The notes: generated by a model not told the origin, from the sequence alone. Shown: positions 1-9,596, counted from the first letter of the stretch. The stretch: DNA of 64,000 bases from Pseudothauera rhizosphaerae (GCF_004801305.1 NZ_SSOD01000002.1:62001-126000); one strand, 5' to 3'. Numbers and translations: made by a program.

Positions 1-630
1 GGCAACCAGTCCTTCCTCACCGCCATGCTGGCGCTGATCGACGACGAAGAACGGCTGGTGTTCGACGCCAGCAAGGAAGGGGCGGTCAATCGCCGCGTCG
101 CGGAGGCCGAGGAACTCATCTGTGCCACGCAAGTGGATGGCATCAAGATCCAGTTCCCCCTCGACGACATCCAGGAAGTCACCTTCGAGGGCCGCGACGC
201 CTTCCTCGCCGCGCGCCCCGACCGCCTGCTGCGCCTGCAGCGGCGCGAGTTCTACCGCCTCGTCGCGCCCATCACCCACGCCCTCAACTGCGTCATTCCC
301 CTGGCGCAGAAGGACGGCCCGCCCCGCCGCCTCGAAGTGCGCGTGCTGGACATTTCCGGCGGCGGGCTGGCCATCGCGGTGCCGGCGGACGAGGACGTCT
401 TCAGCCCGGGCCGGGAATTCGGCGATTGCCGCATCACCCTGCCCGACTTCGGCGCCATCACCGTGCGCATCAAGGTGCGCAACCTGTTCCGCGTCACCAA
501 CCGCAACGGCGTCGAAGTCCTGCGCGCCGGCTGCCAGTTCGTGGACCTCCCCGCCAGCGCCAACAACCTGATCCAGCGCTACATCTTCAAGGTGGAACGG
601 GACCGCAGCGCGCGGGAACGCGGGATGTGA
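1..630 (+). CDS. ycgR: YcgR/FlgZ-type flagellar brake protein, PilZ domain (5' truncated by window edge)
   Basis: The reading frame is open from base 1, so the true start lies outside the window; 209 residues are visible. The N-terminal part resembles the YcgR domain. It is followed by a PilZ domain with the c-di-GMP signature: an RxxxR motif (REFYR within QRREFYRL) and, about 35 residues later, DISGGG matching D/NxSxxG. In the family, c-di-GMP binding lets the protein contact the MotA/FliG interface and slow the motor. Its position next to a large flagellar cluster supports this role. I am sure of the PilZ domain; the specific YcgR call rests on the two-domain layout and context. Confidence 0.88.
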   Translation, partial: GNQSFLTAMLALIDDEERLVFDASKEGAVNRRVAEAEELICATQVDGIKIQFPLDDIQEVTFEGRDAFLAARPDRLLRLQRREFYRLVAPITHALNCVIPLAQKDGPPRRLEVRVLDISGGGLAIAVPADEDVFSPGREFGDCRITLPDFGAITVRIKVRNLFRVTNRNGVEVLRAGCQFVDLPASANNLIQRYIFKVERDRSARERGM

Positions 631-676
631 GGGGGACGGCGGCTCCCGGATTTGCCTTGGGCAAAGGCTTCACTAC

Positions 677-707
677 AATACATGTACACGTATTCGTTAA
701 CGGATAC
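677..707 (+). promoter_or_regulatory. Two overlapping near-palindromes, probable TA operator/promoter region
   Basis: Two imperfect 18-bp dyads overlap just upstream of the antitoxin ATG at 712: AATACATGTACACGTATT (677-694) and GTATTCGTTAACGGATAC (690-707). Each has two symmetrical mismatches. Type II antitoxins commonly autorepress through such sites; assignment as operator is inference from symmetry and position. Confidence 0.55.
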
Positions 708-711
708 TGCA

Positions 712-1002
712 ATGAACATTCGTGCCCATGATGTCGTTCCCATCAGCGAAGCCCGCGCCCGCCTCACCGAGCTTGCCGAAGAAGTGGTCGGAGCCGGGGC
801 CGAAAAGGTGCTTACCAAGAACGGCGCGAGCTTCGTGGCCCTTGTAGACGCCCGCAAGCTCGACTACTACCACGCGCTCGAAGCGGAGCACGCGGCGCTC
901 GTGCTGCTCGACGAAGCGGAAACCGGCCTGCGGCAAGTGCTCTCCGGCGAGCGAATATCGGCCGCAGCCCTCATGGAGACGCTGGGCCAAGCTGACGAAT
1001 GA
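712..1002 (+). CDS. Phd/YefM-family antitoxin
   Basis: This 96-residue protein starts MNIRAHDVVPISEARARLTELAEEV, the typical Phd/YefM N-terminal DNA-binding fold, and has an acidic helical C-terminus that would wrap the toxin. An in-frame ATG lies upstream at 652, but the ATG at 712 gives the family-typical N-terminus directly after the dyad operators. Its stop overlaps the next start (ATGA), so antitoxin and toxin are translationally coupled. The pair lies between the PilZ gene and the flagellar cluster and is probably an acquired or stability module. Confidence 0.8.
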   Translation: MNIRAHDVVPISEARARLTELAEEVVGAGAEKVLTKNGASFVALVDARKLDYYHALEAEHAALVLLDEAETGLRQVLSGERISAAALMETLGQADE

Positions 1003-1379
1003 CCCTGCCGCAGCGGGCAAGGGTCGAGGCGGCGCCGAACTTCCTCGCCAACCTGGATGACGCCCGGCGTTTTCTCCGTGATCAGGACGAGACGACCGCC
1101 CAGGCACGATTCGGCAAGCTGCGTGGAGATCTCCGTGAAATGGTTGCCGTGCTCGCCTGGACACCGGCCGGCGGCCGGCCCGCTCGCTTCCTGTCCGCGC
1201 GTTCGGCGCAAGCCCGCCTGCGAGCAGCGCGCATTCAGGCACTGGCTGCCGAAGCAGGACTGCCATATCTGCGCGAATACGTGATCGGCCGGTACATCGT
1301 GCTCTATGCCCACTCGGCAACCGAAGTCGTGTTGCTGGCGCTCAAGCACGAGCGGCAACTGGGCTACTCCGTCACGTAA
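999..1379 (+). CDS. RelE/ParE-superfamily toxin
   Basis: A 126-residue protein overlapping the Phd-type antitoxin by four bases. Features of the ParE/RelE fold are a helical N-terminus (LANLDDARRFL), the central block LREMVAVLAWTPAGGRP, and the C-terminal strand segment YVIGRYIVLYAHSATEVVLLALKHERQ. ParE members poison gyrase and RelE members cut mRNA on the ribosome; the sequence alone does not decide which. The family is usually about 95-100 residues, so this one carries some extra central sequence (around residues 60-85). Confidence 0.75.
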   Translation: MTLPQRARVEAAPNFLANLDDARRFLRDQDETTAQARFGKLRGDLREMVAVLAWTPAGGRPARFLSARSAQARLRAARIQALAAEAGLPYLREYVIGRYIVLYAHSATEVVLLALKHERQLGYSVT

Positions 1380-1394
1380 CGAGACTTTCAGCCC

Positions 1395-1434
1395 GGCCAT
1401 GCAAAACGCCGCCCGAAGGCGGCGTTGCATGGCC
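1395..1434. terminator. Bidirectional hairpin terminator between toxin and fliE
   Basis: A long stem, GGCCATGCAA...TTGCATGGCC closing on an inner ACGCC/GGCGT stem with a short GC-rich loop, lies between the convergent toxin (+) and fliE (-) genes. No strong T-tract is visible on either side, so efficiency is uncertain. Confidence 0.6.
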
Positions 1435-1451
1435 GTACGGCGACTGCCGCA

Positions 1452-1781
1452 TCAGACCGGCATGTTCATGATGTCCTGATACGCGGTGACCAGCCGGTTG
1501 CGCACCTGGACCATCTGCTGGAAGGACAGGCTGGCCTTCTGCAGGTCCACCATCACTTCCTGCAGGTTCACGTTGGGATCGCCGGCCGAGAAGTTCTCCG
1601 CCATGGCGCGCGCTTCCTTCTGCGCACTGCTCACGTCCACCAGGGCGTTCTGCAGCACCTGGGCGAAGTCCACGCCCTCCGCACCCTGCGCTGCGCCGCC
1701 CGCGGCCGGCTTTCCGGCGGCGGTTTGCGACACCGAGCGCAGTTCGTTCAGTACTTGGTCGATTCCGCGGCTATCCATCAT
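1452..1781 (-). CDS. fliE: Flagellar hook-basal body complex protein FliE
   Basis: A 109-residue protein matching FliE in length and ending (FQQMVQVRNRLVTAYQDIMNMPV). FliE sits between the MS ring and the proximal rod and is one of the first export substrates. It starts with two consecutive Met codons (1781 and 1778); either may be used. It is transcribed away from the fleSR/fliF region as a single gene, with its own strong sigma54 promoter at 1824-1839 and a hairpin terminator at 1395-1434. Confidence 0.95.
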   Translation of the reverse strand: MMDSRGIDQVLNELRSVSQTAAGKPAAGGAAQGAEGVDFAQVLQNALVDVSSAQKEARAMAENFSAGDPNVNLQEVMVDLQKASLSFQQMVQVRNRLVTAYQDIMNMPV

Positions 1782-1823
1782 CTTCCCCCGGCTCGCGGGT
1801 TTGCTTGGTCCTCAGTCTAGCAG

Positions 1824-1839
1824 AGCAACCGCCATGCCA
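1824..1839 (-). promoter_or_regulatory. sigma54 promoter of fliE
   Basis: On the minus strand TGGCATGGCGGTTGCT matches the -24/-12 consensus (TGGCACG-N4-TTGCW) with GG-N10-GC spacing exact. The predicted start site is near 1813, about 32 bases before the fliE ATG. An imperfect copy of the 17-bp dyad lies upstream at 1856-1872 and a perfect one at 2132-2148. Confidence 0.82.
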
Positions 1840-1938
1840 CCACCACGGATGGCACGCGGACAGCCCTGCCGCCGACGATGCAGCGCCGGCGCACTCACCG
1901 GATAAGTAGCAAGATACGGGCCGATCCACCGGGCCGAC

Positions 1939-3375
1939 TCAGACCTCGTAGCCTTCGTCCCGGTACTGCTGCAGCTTGTAGCGCAGGGTACGTTCGGAAA
2001 TCCCAAGCTTTTCAACGGTTTTCTTGCGCGAGCCGCCGAACTCGCGCAACGTTGAGAGGATGTGCTCCCGCTCCAGGTCCTTCATGTTGGCTGGCCGCGC
2101 GGACGGCGCGGCGGCGACGGGCGGCAAGGGAGCGGCAATATTTGCCGCTGCGGCACTCGCCCACTGGACGGCGGGGGGCGCTTGCCAGGCCGGCGCGGCC
2201 GATGCGGGCTGCGCCGGCGCCGGCATCGACACTGCCGCCTCCCCGCTCCAGTGGGGCAGGCACAGGCGCACGGTCTCGGGCAGCACGCTGTCGCCGGTGG
2301 TCAGGATCAGCACGCGGTGCATGGTGTTTTCCAGTTCGCGCACGTTGCCCGGCCAGTGGTAGGCCTGCAGCAACGCTTCGGCCGCGGGCGAGATGTGGGC
2401 CTGGCGCTTGAGGCGTTCCCCGTGGCGGGCGAGGAAGTGGCGGGCGAGCGGCAGCACGTCGCCGGGGCGCTCGCGCAGGGCGGGAATGGCGAGCGGGAAG
2501 ACGTTGAGACGGTAGTACAGGTCCTCGCGGAAGCGCCCGGCGGCGATCTCGCGCAGCATGTCCCGGTTGCTGGTGGCGAGCACGCGGATGTCGAGTTCCA
2601 CCGGTTTCTTGCCGCCCACCCGCTCCACTTCCCGCTCCTGCAGCACGCGCAGCAGCTTGGCCTGCAGGCCCAGGGGCATCTCGGAGATTTCGTCGAGCAG
2701 GATGGTGCCGTCCTGGGCCTGCTCGAACTTGCCCGGCTGGGCGCTCTGGGCGCCGGTGAAGGCGCCCTTTTCGTAGCCGAACAGGGTGGCTTCCAGCAGG
2801 TTCTCGGGAATGGCCGCACAGTTGATGGCGACGAAGGGCCCGCGCGCGCGCTCCGAATGGTGGTGGATGTAGCGCGCGAACACTTCCTTGCCGGTGCCGG
2901 ATTCACCGGTGAGCAGCACGGTGGCGTCGGTTTCCGCGACCCGCGCGGCGAGCGCGAGCAGGTTGCGGGTGTGGGGGTCCTCGGCCACGGTGTCGTCGGC
3001 CGAGGGCGGCACCGCGGCGTAGCGGCGCACGTGTTCGAGCAGCACGTCGGGCTCGAAGGGCTTCATCAGGAAGTCGCAGGCGCCGCCGCGCATGGCCGCC
3101 ACCGCCTTGTCCACGTCGCCGTAGGCGGTCATCAGCAGCACCGGCAACTGCGGCTGGCGGCTGCGCACCTCACCCAGCACCTGCAGGCCGTCCATGGGCT
3201 GCATGCGCAGGTCGGTGACCACCAGATTGAAGCTTTGCCGCTCCAGCTCGGCCAGCGCCGCCGGGCCGCCATCCACGCCGGTGACGCCGTGGCCGGCCAT
3301 CTCCAGCGTGAGGCAGACCGCGTCGCGCAGGGCTTCGTCGTCCTCGACGACCAGGATGTTGAGTTGTTCGATCAT
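1939..3375 (-). CDS. fleR: sigma54-dependent flagellar response regulator FleR/FlrC
   Basis: 478 residues with three domains. The receiver has acidic pocket EDD near residue 11 and phosphoacceptor D55 in VVTDLRM. The AAA+ sigma54-interaction domain has Walker A GESGTGKE at 157-164 and the sigma54-contact loop GAFTGA at 204-209. The C-terminal Fis-type helix-turn-helix contains SRKKTVEKLGISERTLRYKL. It overlaps the upstream kinase gene by four bases, giving a coupled two-component operon. In Pseudomonas and Vibrio this regulator activates basal-body and hook promoters. A Pro/Ala-rich linker of about 60 residues separates AAA+ and HTH domains. A perfect 17-bp dyad lies inside the linker-coding DNA (2132-2148). 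Confidence 0.93.
   Translation of the reverse strand: MIEQLNILVVEDDEALRDAVCLTLEMAGHGVTGVDGGPAALAELERQSFNLVVTDLRMQPMDGLQVLGEVRSRQPQLPVLLMTAYGDVDKAVAAMRGGACDFLMKPFEPDVLLEHVRRYAAVPPSADDTVAEDPHTRNLLALAARVAETDATVLLTGESGTGKEVFARYIHHHSERARGPFVAINCAAIPENLLEATLFGYEKGAFTGAQSAQPGKFEQAQDGTILLDEISEMPLGLQAKLLRVLQEREVERVGGKKPVELDIRVLATSNRDMLREIAAGRFREDLYYRLNVFPLAIPALRERPGDVLPLARHFLARHGERLKRQAHISPAAEALLQAYHWPGNVRELENTMHRVLILTTGDSVLPETVRLCLPHWSGEAAVSMPAPAQPASAAPAWQAPPAVQWASAAAANIAAPLPPVAAAPSARPANMKDLEREHILSTLREFGGSRKKTVEKLGISERTLRYKLQQYRDEGYEV
2132..2148. promoter_or_regulatory. 17-bp dyad GCGGCA-N5-TGCCGC inside fleR
   Basis: GCGGCAATATTTGCCGC is a perfect dyad of the class found beside several flagellar sigma54 promoters in this window. 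It lies about 290 bp upstream of the fliE promoter, a workable enhancer distance, although it is within a coding region. Function is inference. Confidence 0.4.
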
Positions 3376-4553
3376 GATTCGGCCTTGCCGTCGGTGTCGT
3401 TGCCTGCGTCACCGGCGGGCAGCGGGACGCTGAGCGTGAAGGTGGAGCCCTTGCCGGGCGCGGATTCCAGCGCGATCTCGCCGCCGTGGGCACGGGCCAC
3501 GCCGCGGGCGATGGCGAGCCCGAGGCCCGTGCCTTCGGCGCGGGTGGTAAAGAAGGGGTCGAACAGGCGCTCCTGCACCGCCGGCTCTATGCCGCGGCCG
3601 GTGTCGCGCACGGCGAACGCCACCTCGTCACCCGCCTGGCGCACGTGGCATTCGACCCGCCCGCCGGCTTCGGTGTGCTGGATGGCGTTTTCCAGCAGGT
3701 TGGTGAGCGCGCCGGCCAGCGCCTTGCGGTCGCCGTAAAGCTGCAGTTCGCCGCAGTCGCACTGGCTGGTGAATTCGACCTGGCGTGCGCGCGCCACCGG
3801 TTCCAGGGTGTGGGCGAGTTCGGCGGCCAGTTCGCACACGCCGAAATACTGCCGCCCCAGGCTGTCGCCGCGGGCGAACAGCAGCATGTCGCGGATCAGG
3901 CGTTCCAGGTAGCGCAGGCGCTCGATGGCCCGGTCGGCCACCCTGGTGCGCTCGGCGGGGCCCAGTTCGGGCTGGCGCAGGTTGCCGGTATACAGGAGCG
4001 CCGCGGCCAGCGGCGTGCGCAACTGGTGGGCGAGGCCGGCCACCATCTCGCCCATGGCCGCGAGGCGCTCGTTGCGCTCCGCGGTGAGGCGCATGCGGTG
4101 GGTCTCGGTGATGTCGTGCAGCAGCAGGATGCGCTCCTCACCGGACTCCAGCGCGGTTTCCGACACCGACAGGCGGCGCGGGCCGTCGGCCAGTTCGATG
4201 TTCAGTTCGCCGGGCGTCTCGGTGGCCTGCAGCGCGGCGGCCACCTCCACCCACCTGCGCCCGGTGATGCCGGTGCCGAACAGGATCTCTGCGGCGCGGT
4301 TGACCTGCACCAGCGTGCCGGCCCGGTCCAGCACCACCACGCCCGCCGGCAGAGCGCCCATGAGCACGGTCAGGCGTTCGGTGAGTTGCTCGACCCGCCC
4401 CTGCAGCCCGTTGTAGGCTTGGGAGAGCTCTTCCGAGGCGCGGCTGAACAGTTGGAAGGCTTCGGCCAGTTGCGCGGCATCCAGCCGCGGCGCGGCGCCC
4501 GCACTCGCCGGGGACGGCGCGGGATCGGCTGCGGAGTGCGGCTGGGTGGGCAT
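3372..4553 (-). CDS. fleS: Flagellar sensor histidine kinase FleS/FlrB
   Basis: 393 residues from the ATG at 4553, which has a GGGAG ribosome site; the frame continues upstream without conserved sequence. A helical N-terminus is followed by a PAS-like domain (LMGALPAGVVVLDRAGTLVQVNRAAE), a HisKA dimerisation domain with H-box GLAHQLRTPLAAALL, and a HATPase domain with N-box (NLLENAIQHT) and G-boxes (DTGRGIEP, GTGLGLAIARG). No membrane segments are visible, so it is cytosolic, as FleS/FlrB usually is. It is the partner of FleR, whose start overlaps its stop. A TAGACT -10-like element with TTACCA sixteen bases upstream (4587-4614) could be its promoter. Confidence 0.92.
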   Translation of the reverse strand: MPTQPHSAADPAPSPASAGAAPRLDAAQLAEAFQLFSRASEELSQAYNGLQGRVEQLTERLTVLMGALPAGVVVLDRAGTLVQVNRAAEILFGTGITGRRWVEVAAALQATETPGELNIELADGPRRLSVSETALESGEERILLLHDITETHRMRLTAERNERLAAMGEMVAGLAHQLRTPLAAALLYTGNLRQPELGPAERTRVADRAIERLRYLERLIRDMLLFARGDSLGRQYFGVCELAAELAHTLEPVARARQVEFTSQCDCGELQLYGDRKALAGALTNLLENAIQHTEAGGRVECHVRQAGDEVAFAVRDTGRGIEPAVQERLFDPFFTTRAEGTGLGLAIARGVARAHGGEIALESAPGKGSTFTLSVPLPAGDAGNDTDGKAES

Positions 4554-4626
4554 CGACGGGGCTCCCGGACAGTTTTCCACGGCTGGCAGTCTAGCCGCCG
4601 CGGGGTGTATGGTAACCGGCAAACAG

Positions 4627-4643
4627 GCGGCAAAAAATGCCGC
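4627..4643. promoter_or_regulatory. 17-bp dyad GCGGCA-N5-TGCCGC upstream of fliF
   Basis: GCGGCAAAAAATGCCGC has perfect 6-bp arms. It lies in the divergent fleS-fliF intergenic region, six bases upstream of the fliF -24 element. Candidate binding site for the FleR-type activator (inference). Confidence 0.55.
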
Positions 4644-4649
4644 TTTTCC

Positions 4650-4665
4650 CGGCATCGGATTTGCG
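4650..4665 (+). promoter_or_regulatory. sigma54 promoter of fliF operon
   Basis: CGGCATCGGATTTGCG has GG-N10-GC spacing and a good -12 TTGC. It is 55 bases upstream of the fliF ATG. A second, weaker GG-N10-GC match overlaps the dyad at 4617-4632. Confidence 0.7.
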
Positions 4666-4719
4666 CGTGCGGGCAGACAATGCCGCCATCCGTCAAAGGG
4701 ACCGCAACAGGAATCCAGC

Positions 4720-6384
4720 ATGGCCACTGCAGACACCACCGCCGATGCCGCCGCGGGCGCCTCGCAGGCACCGGGCTCGCCGCTTCAGCAGGTCATCCAG
4801 AACATCAAGGCCCTCGACCAGCGCCAGAAGCTGGCCGCGGGGGCGCTCCTCGCCCTGCTCGTGGCGCTGGTGATCGGGGCGCTGCTGTGGAACCGGGAGC
4901 CGGCCTATTCCACGCTGTTCGCCAATTTCGACGAGCGCGACGGCGGCGACATCGTGGCCGCGCTGCAGCAGCAGAACGTGCCCTACCGCCTCTCGCCCAC
5001 CGGCAACGCGATCCTGGTGCCTACCGCCCAGGTCCACGAGGTACGCCTGCGCCTGGCCGCCGCCGGGCTGCCCAAGGGCGGGCAGGTCGGCTTCGAGATC
5101 ATGGAAACGCAGAAGCTGGGCGTTTCCCAGTTCCACGAACAGGTCAATTACCAGCGCGCCCTCGAAGGCGAGTTGTCGCGCACCATCCAGTCCGTCGCCT
5201 CGGTGGCCAGTGCGCGCGTGCATCTGGCCATGCCCAAGCAGACCGCCTTCCTGCGCGACGACCAGAAGCCGACCGCCTCGGTCATGGTCAACATGCGCCC
5301 CGGCCGGGTGCTGGACAGCGCGCAGATCGCCGGCATCGTGCACCTGGTGTCGTCCAGCGTGCCACGCATGGTCGAATCCGGCGTGAGCATCGTGGACCAG
5401 AACGGCACCCTGCTCACCCGCCGGCCCGACGACGACGGCCGGCGCGGGCTGGACCCCAAGCAACTGCGCTACATCGAGGAAGTGGAGGCGGGCTACATCC
5501 GCCGCATCGAGAACATCCTGACGCCCATGCTGGGCTCCGCCAACTTCAGCGTACAGGCCACCGCCGACATCGACTTCAACGAAGTCGAGCAGACCGCGGA
5601 AACCTACAAGCCCAACCCGGCGCCCGAACAGGCCATCCGCAGCCAGCAGATCAACGAATCCCAGGAGCGCGAAGGCGGCCCCCAGGGCGTGCCCGGCGCC
5701 CTCACCAACCAGCCGCCGGTGCCGGCGACCGCACCCATCACCGCACCGCCGGTCGACGGCGGCACCGGCGACAACGGGGTGACGCAGAAGACCCGTTCCG
5801 CCGTCATCAACTACGAGGTGGACCGCACCATCCAGCACGTGCGCCAGTCCCTCGGCCAGGTCAAGCGCCTGTCCGTGGCGGTGGTGGTCAACCACCGCAG
5901 CGAGACCGACGCCGACGGCAAGCGTGTGAACGTGCCGCTCACCGAGCAGGAGGTGGCGCAGATCACCCGCCTGGTACGGGAAGCGATGGGCTTCAATGCC
6001 GCCCGCGGCGACAGCCTGAACGTGGCCGCCAGTTCCTTCGTCACGCCCGAAGCGGCCCCGGTGCCGCCGTGGAAGGAACCGGAAGTGGTCGAGATGGGCA
6101 AGGAAGGCCTGCGTTATCTCTTCATCCTGCTGGCGGTGCTGATCGCCTACTTCGCCATCGTCCGCCCGCTGCTGCGCGTGGTGATGCCGCCCAAGCCGGA
6201 AGCCGAGGACGAAGAGGAAGGCGAAGAGGAAGACGCCGAGGTGAGCCTGTCCGCCGCGGCGCTGGCCGGTGAAACCTACGAACAGCGCCTCGAACGGGCG
6301 CGCGAACTGGCGCGCGACGAACCGAAGCTGGTCGCCGATCTGCTCAAGCACTGGCTGGGCGTGAACGAGGAGGGCCGCAAATGA
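4720..6384 (+). CDS. fliF: Flagellar MS-ring protein FliF
   Basis: 554 residues from the ATG at 4720. The first membrane span is around residues 30-50 ([20 protein letters not shown]). The secretin-like ring-building motifs follow ([34 protein letters not shown]), then a Pro-rich periplasmic loop and a second membrane span ([23 protein letters not shown]). The acidic cytoplasmic tail ends with the FliG-binding segment. FliF forms the MS ring on which the motor and export gate assemble. It overlaps fliG by four bases (ATGA) and leads the fliFGHIJ operon. Confidence 0.96.
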   Translation: MATADTTADAAAGASQAPGSPLQQVIQNIKALDQRQKLAAGALLALLVALVIGALLWNREPAYSTLFANFDERDGGDIVAALQQQNVPYRLSPTGNAILVPTAQVHEVRLRLAAAGLPKGGQVGFEIMETQKLGVSQFHEQVNYQRALEGELSRTIQSVASVASARVHLAMPKQTAFLRDDQKPTASVMVNMRPGRVLDSAQIAGIVHLVSSSVPRMVESGVSIVDQNGTLLTRRPDDDGRRGLDPKQLRYIEEVEAGYIRRIENILTPMLGSANFSVQATADIDFNEVEQTAETYKPNPAPEQAIRSQQINESQEREGGPQGVPGALTNQPPVPATAPITAPPVDGGTGDNGVTQKTRSAVINYEVDRTIQHVRQSLGQVKRLSVAVVVNHRSETDADGKRVNVPLTEQEVAQITRLVREAMGFNAARGDSLNVAASSFVTPEAAPVPPWKEPEVVEMGKEGLRYLFILLAVLIAYFAIVRPLLRVVMPPKPEAEDEEEGEEEDAEVSLSAAALAGETYEQRLERARELARDEPKLVADLLKHWLGVNEEGRK

Positions 6385-7385
6385 ACACGACGCCCGAACA
6401 AGGCCTGGAAAAGGCCGCCCTGCTGCTGCTGACGCTGGGTCCGGACGAGGCGGCCGAGGTGCTCAAGCACATCGGCCCGCGGGAAGTGCAGAAGCTCGGC
6501 ATGAGGATGGCCACCCTGCCGCCCCAGCCCCGCAGCCGCGTGGAAGAACTGCTGGACGAACTGGAAGACCACGCGCGCAAGGGCGCGGCCATCCACGCCG
6601 ACGAGGAGCAGATCCGCGAGATGCTCACCAAGGCCCTCGGCGACGAGCGCGCGGCGCATCTGCTGTCGCGCATGCTGAGCGGCTCGGACACCGCCGGCAT
6701 CGAGAGCCTGAAGTGGATGGACGCACCCACCGCGGCCGACCTGATCAAGAACGAACACCCGCAGATCATCGCCACCATCCTGGTGCACCTGGAGTTCGAC
6801 CAGGCCGGCGAAATCCTCAAGTATTTCCCGGAACGCCTGCGCAACGACGTGGTGCTGCGCATCGCCACGCTGGACGGCGTGCAGCCGCAGGCCCTCAAGG
6901 AACTCAACGACGCCCTCACGCGCATGCTGTCGGGCGCCTCGTCGGTGAAGAAGGCCGCCATGGGCGGCGTGCGCCACGCGGCGGAGATCCTCAACTACGT
7001 GGGCACCGCCGCGGAGACCGCGGTCATCGACAACGTGCGCGAATACGATCCGGACCTGGCGCAGAAGATCCTCGACGAGATGTTCGTGTTCGAGAACCTG
7101 ATGGACATCGACGACCGCGGCATCCAGACCATCCTGCGCGAGGTGCAGTCCGATTCCCTCATCGTCGCCCTCAAGGGCGCCGCGCCCGAACTGCGCGAGA
7201 AGATCTTCAAGAACATGTCCAGCCGCGCCGCCGACATGCTGCGCGAGGATCTGGAGGCCAAGGGCCCGGTGCGCCTGTCCGAGGTGGAGGCCGAACAGAA
7301 GGAAATCCTCAAGATCGTCCGCCGCCTGGCGGAGGAAGGCCAGATCATGCTCGGCGCCAAGGGAGGCGAAGATGCCTTCGTCTGA
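6381..7385 (+). CDS. fliG: Flagellar motor switch protein FliG
   Basis: 334 residues, the usual length. The N-terminal FliF-binding part, armadillo-like middle domain with an EHPQ motif ([14 protein letters not shown]), and C-terminal domain carrying the charged torque helix ([22 protein letters not shown]) are all recognisable. FliG is the rotor protein that contacts the stator and transmits CheY-driven switching from FliM. Its start overlaps the fliF stop. Confidence 0.96.
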   Translation: MNTTPEQGLEKAALLLLTLGPDEAAEVLKHIGPREVQKLGMRMATLPPQPRSRVEELLDELEDHARKGAAIHADEEQIREMLTKALGDERAAHLLSRMLSGSDTAGIESLKWMDAPTAADLIKNEHPQIIATILVHLEFDQAGEILKYFPERLRNDVVLRIATLDGVQPQALKELNDALTRMLSGASSVKKAAMGGVRHAAEILNYVGTAAETAVIDNVREYDPDLAQKILDEMFVFENLMDIDDRGIQTILREVQSDSLIVALKGAAPELREKIFKNMSSRAADMLREDLEAKGPVRLSEVEAEQKEILKIVRRLAEEGQIMLGAKGGEDAFV

Positions 7386-7403
7386 GCCTGAACGGAGCGT
7401 GCG

Positions 7404-8165
7404 ATGAGCATCTCGCGCCACCAGGCGGTGGGCGCCTACCGGCGCTGGGAGCCGCCCTCCTTCGACGAGCGGGCCGAGACGCCGGCGGTGGAAGCGCCGG
7501 CCGCCGACCCCGAACCGGACACCCCGCCCGCCGAAGCCGAAAGCCTGCTGCCGCCCGGCATCAAGCTGCCCACCGCCGAGGACATCGAGCGCCTGCAGGA
7601 GGCCGCGCGTGCCGAAGCCCATGCCGAGGGCCATGCGGAAGGCCGTGCTGCGGGCCATGCGGAAGGCCGTACCGAAGGCTATGCGGCCGGCCTGGAAGAA
7701 GGCCGCAAGGCCGGCTACGACGAAGGCCGCGCCCAGGCACAGGCCGAGGCCGAACGCTTCGCCGGCCTGGTGGGCGAACTGGATGCGGCCTTCGCCACGC
7801 TGGACCAGGGCGTGGCCGAGGAACTGATGGGCCTCGCCCTGGCGCTGACCCGCAAGATGGTGCGCGAAACCTTCGCCAGCCGCCCGGAGTCCGTCATCGA
7901 CACCCTGCGCGCGGCGCTGCAGGAACTGCCGCAGAACGACACCCGCATCCGCCTGCACCCGGACGATGCCGCCCTGGTGCGCGACTACCTGGGCGACCAA
8001 CTCGCCCACGGCGGGCACCGCCTGCTGGAGGACGACACGGTGACGCGCGGCGGCTGCTTGGTGGAAGCCGGCGGCACGCAGATAGACGCCACCGTCGAGA
8101 CGCGCTGGCGGCGCATCGTCGAAAGCCTCGGGCGCAGCGAAACCCGGTGGGAAGACCCGGCATGA
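7404..8165 (+). CDS. fliH: Flagellar assembly protein FliH
   Basis: 253 residues. The centre carries the FliH hallmark: about ten four-residue AxxxG-type steps with small residues at helix crossings ([15 protein letters not shown] and continuing to about residue 110). The C-terminal FliI-binding domain follows. FliH is the peripheral stalk and negative regulator of the FliI ATPase. The repeats are visible in the DNA as tandem copies of a short unit at about 7616-7730. The stop overlaps the fliI start by four bases. Confidence 0.92.
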   Translation: MSISRHQAVGAYRRWEPPSFDERAETPAVEAPAADPEPDTPPAEAESLLPPGIKLPTAEDIERLQEAARAEAHAEGHAEGRAAGHAEGRTEGYAAGLEEGRKAGYDEGRAQAQAEAERFAGLVGELDAAFATLDQGVAEELMGLALALTRKMVRETFASRPESVIDTLRAALQELPQNDTRIRLHPDDAALVRDYLGDQLAHGGHRLLEDDTVTRGGCLVEAGGTQIDATVETRWRRIVESLGRSETRWEDPA

Positions 8166-9568
8166 GCGTCCGGCTGGCCGACACCTGGCGGACCTATCTC
8201 GCGGCCAACCGCGCCATGGCCGACGACGCCCGCCCCTTCGAACTCTCCGGCCGCCTCACGCGCATCAACGGGCTGGTCATGGAAGCCGCGGGGCTCAAGC
8301 TGCCCCTCGGTTCCGGCTGCCGCATCATGGTGCCCGGCGGCGGCTCGGTGGAAGCCGAGGTGGTCGGCTTCCACGGCGAGAAGCTCTACATGATGCCCAC
8401 CGAAGACGTCTTCGGGCTCGCCCCCGGCGCCCAGGTGCTGCCGCTGGAACACCCGCCCAACCGCCTCCAGCCCGGCCAGAATGCGCCCCACAACCGCCGC
8501 GCGGCGGACCGCGCCAAGCACCTGCCGGTGGGCGACGGACTGCTCGGCCGCGTCGTGGACGGCGCCGGCCGCCCCCTCGACAGCCTCGGCCCGCTGCACA
8601 CCGCCCTCACCCGCTCCCTGCAGAGCCGCCCCTTCAACCCCCTGTCGCGCGCGCCCATCGCCGCGCCGCTGGACGTGGGCATCCGCGCCATCAACAGCCT
8701 GCTCACCGTCGGCCGCGGCCAGCGCCTGGGCCTGTTCGCCGGCTCGGGCGTGGGCAAGTCGGTGCTGATCGGCATGATGGCGCGCTACACCTCGGCGGAC
8801 GTCATCGTCGTCGGCCTGATCGGCGAACGGGGCCGGGAGGTCAAGGAATTCATCGAGCACAGCCTGGGCCCGGAGGGCCTGGCCCGCTCCGTGGTGGTGG
8901 CGGCGCCGGCCGACACCAGCCCGCTGATGCGCCTGCAGGGCGCGGCCTACGCCACGACGATCGCCGAGCACTTCCGCGACCAGGGCAAGCAGGTGCTGCT
9001 GATCATGGATTCCCTGACCCGCTACGCCATGGCCCAGCGCGAGATCGCGCTCGCCATCGGCGAGCCGCCGGTCACGCGCGGCTACCCGCCCAGCGTGTTC
9101 GCGCGCCTGCCGGCACTGGTGGAGCGCGCCGGCAACGGCCCGGACGGCGGCGGCTCCATCACTGCCTTCTACACCGTGCTGGCCGAAGGCGACGACCAGC
9201 AGGACCCCATCGCCGACTCGGCGCGTGCCATCCTCGACGGCCACTTCGTGCTCTCCCGCGCGCTCGCGGACCAAGGCCACTACCCCGCCATCGACATCGA
9301 GCAGTCCATCTCCCGCGCCATGCACACCCTGGTGGGCGACGAACATTTCGATCTGGTGCGCCGCTTCAAGCAGCTCTTCTCCCGCTACCAGCGCTCCCGC
9401 GACCTGATCGCGGTGGGCGCCTACCAGCCCGGCTCGGACCCGCTGCTCGACACGGCGGTCGCGCTTTACCCTAAACTTGAGGCATTTCTGCAGCAGCGCA
9501 TCGACGAACGCGAAAACTACGACGATGCGGTCGCCCGGCTGTACCAGTTGTTCGCCCAGCCGGCCTGA
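8162..9568 (+). CDS. fliI: Flagellum-specific export ATPase FliI
   Basis: 468 residues from the ATG at 8162 that overlaps the fliH stop. It has the F1-ATPase beta-type fold with Walker A GSGVGKS at 194-200, Walker B region [17 protein letters not shown], and the flagellar/type III signature [23 protein letters not shown]. It energises unfolding and entry of export substrates at the membrane gate. Confidence 0.96.
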   Translation: MSVRLADTWRTYLAANRAMADDARPFELSGRLTRINGLVMEAAGLKLPLGSGCRIMVPGGGSVEAEVVGFHGEKLYMMPTEDVFGLAPGAQVLPLEHPPNRLQPGQNAPHNRRAADRAKHLPVGDGLLGRVVDGAGRPLDSLGPLHTALTRSLQSRPFNPLSRAPIAAPLDVGIRAINSLLTVGRGQRLGLFAGSGVGKSVLIGMMARYTSADVIVVGLIGERGREVKEFIEHSLGPEGLARSVVVAAPADTSPLMRLQGAAYATTIAEHFRDQGKQVLLIMDSLTRYAMAQREIALAIGEPPVTRGYPPSVFARLPALVERAGNGPDGGGSITAFYTVLAEGDDQQDPIADSARAILDGHFVLSRALADQGHYPAIDIEQSISRAMHTLVGDEHFDLVRRFKQLFSRYQRSRDLIAVGAYQPGSDPLLDTAVALYPKLEAFLQQRIDERENYDDAVARLYQLFAQPA

Positions 9569-9596
9569 TCCGCCGCCCCGTCCCAAGGAGTCCTGA

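Noticed and set aside
2062-6272. Long plus-strand open frames opposite fleR and fleS
   Set aside because: Composition is that of antisense shadows of GC-rich genes; the minus-strand products are unmistakable FleR and FleS.
7604-7735. CRISPR-like or satellite repeat
   Set aside because: The repeats are in frame and explained by the AxxxG helix of FliH; no spacers.
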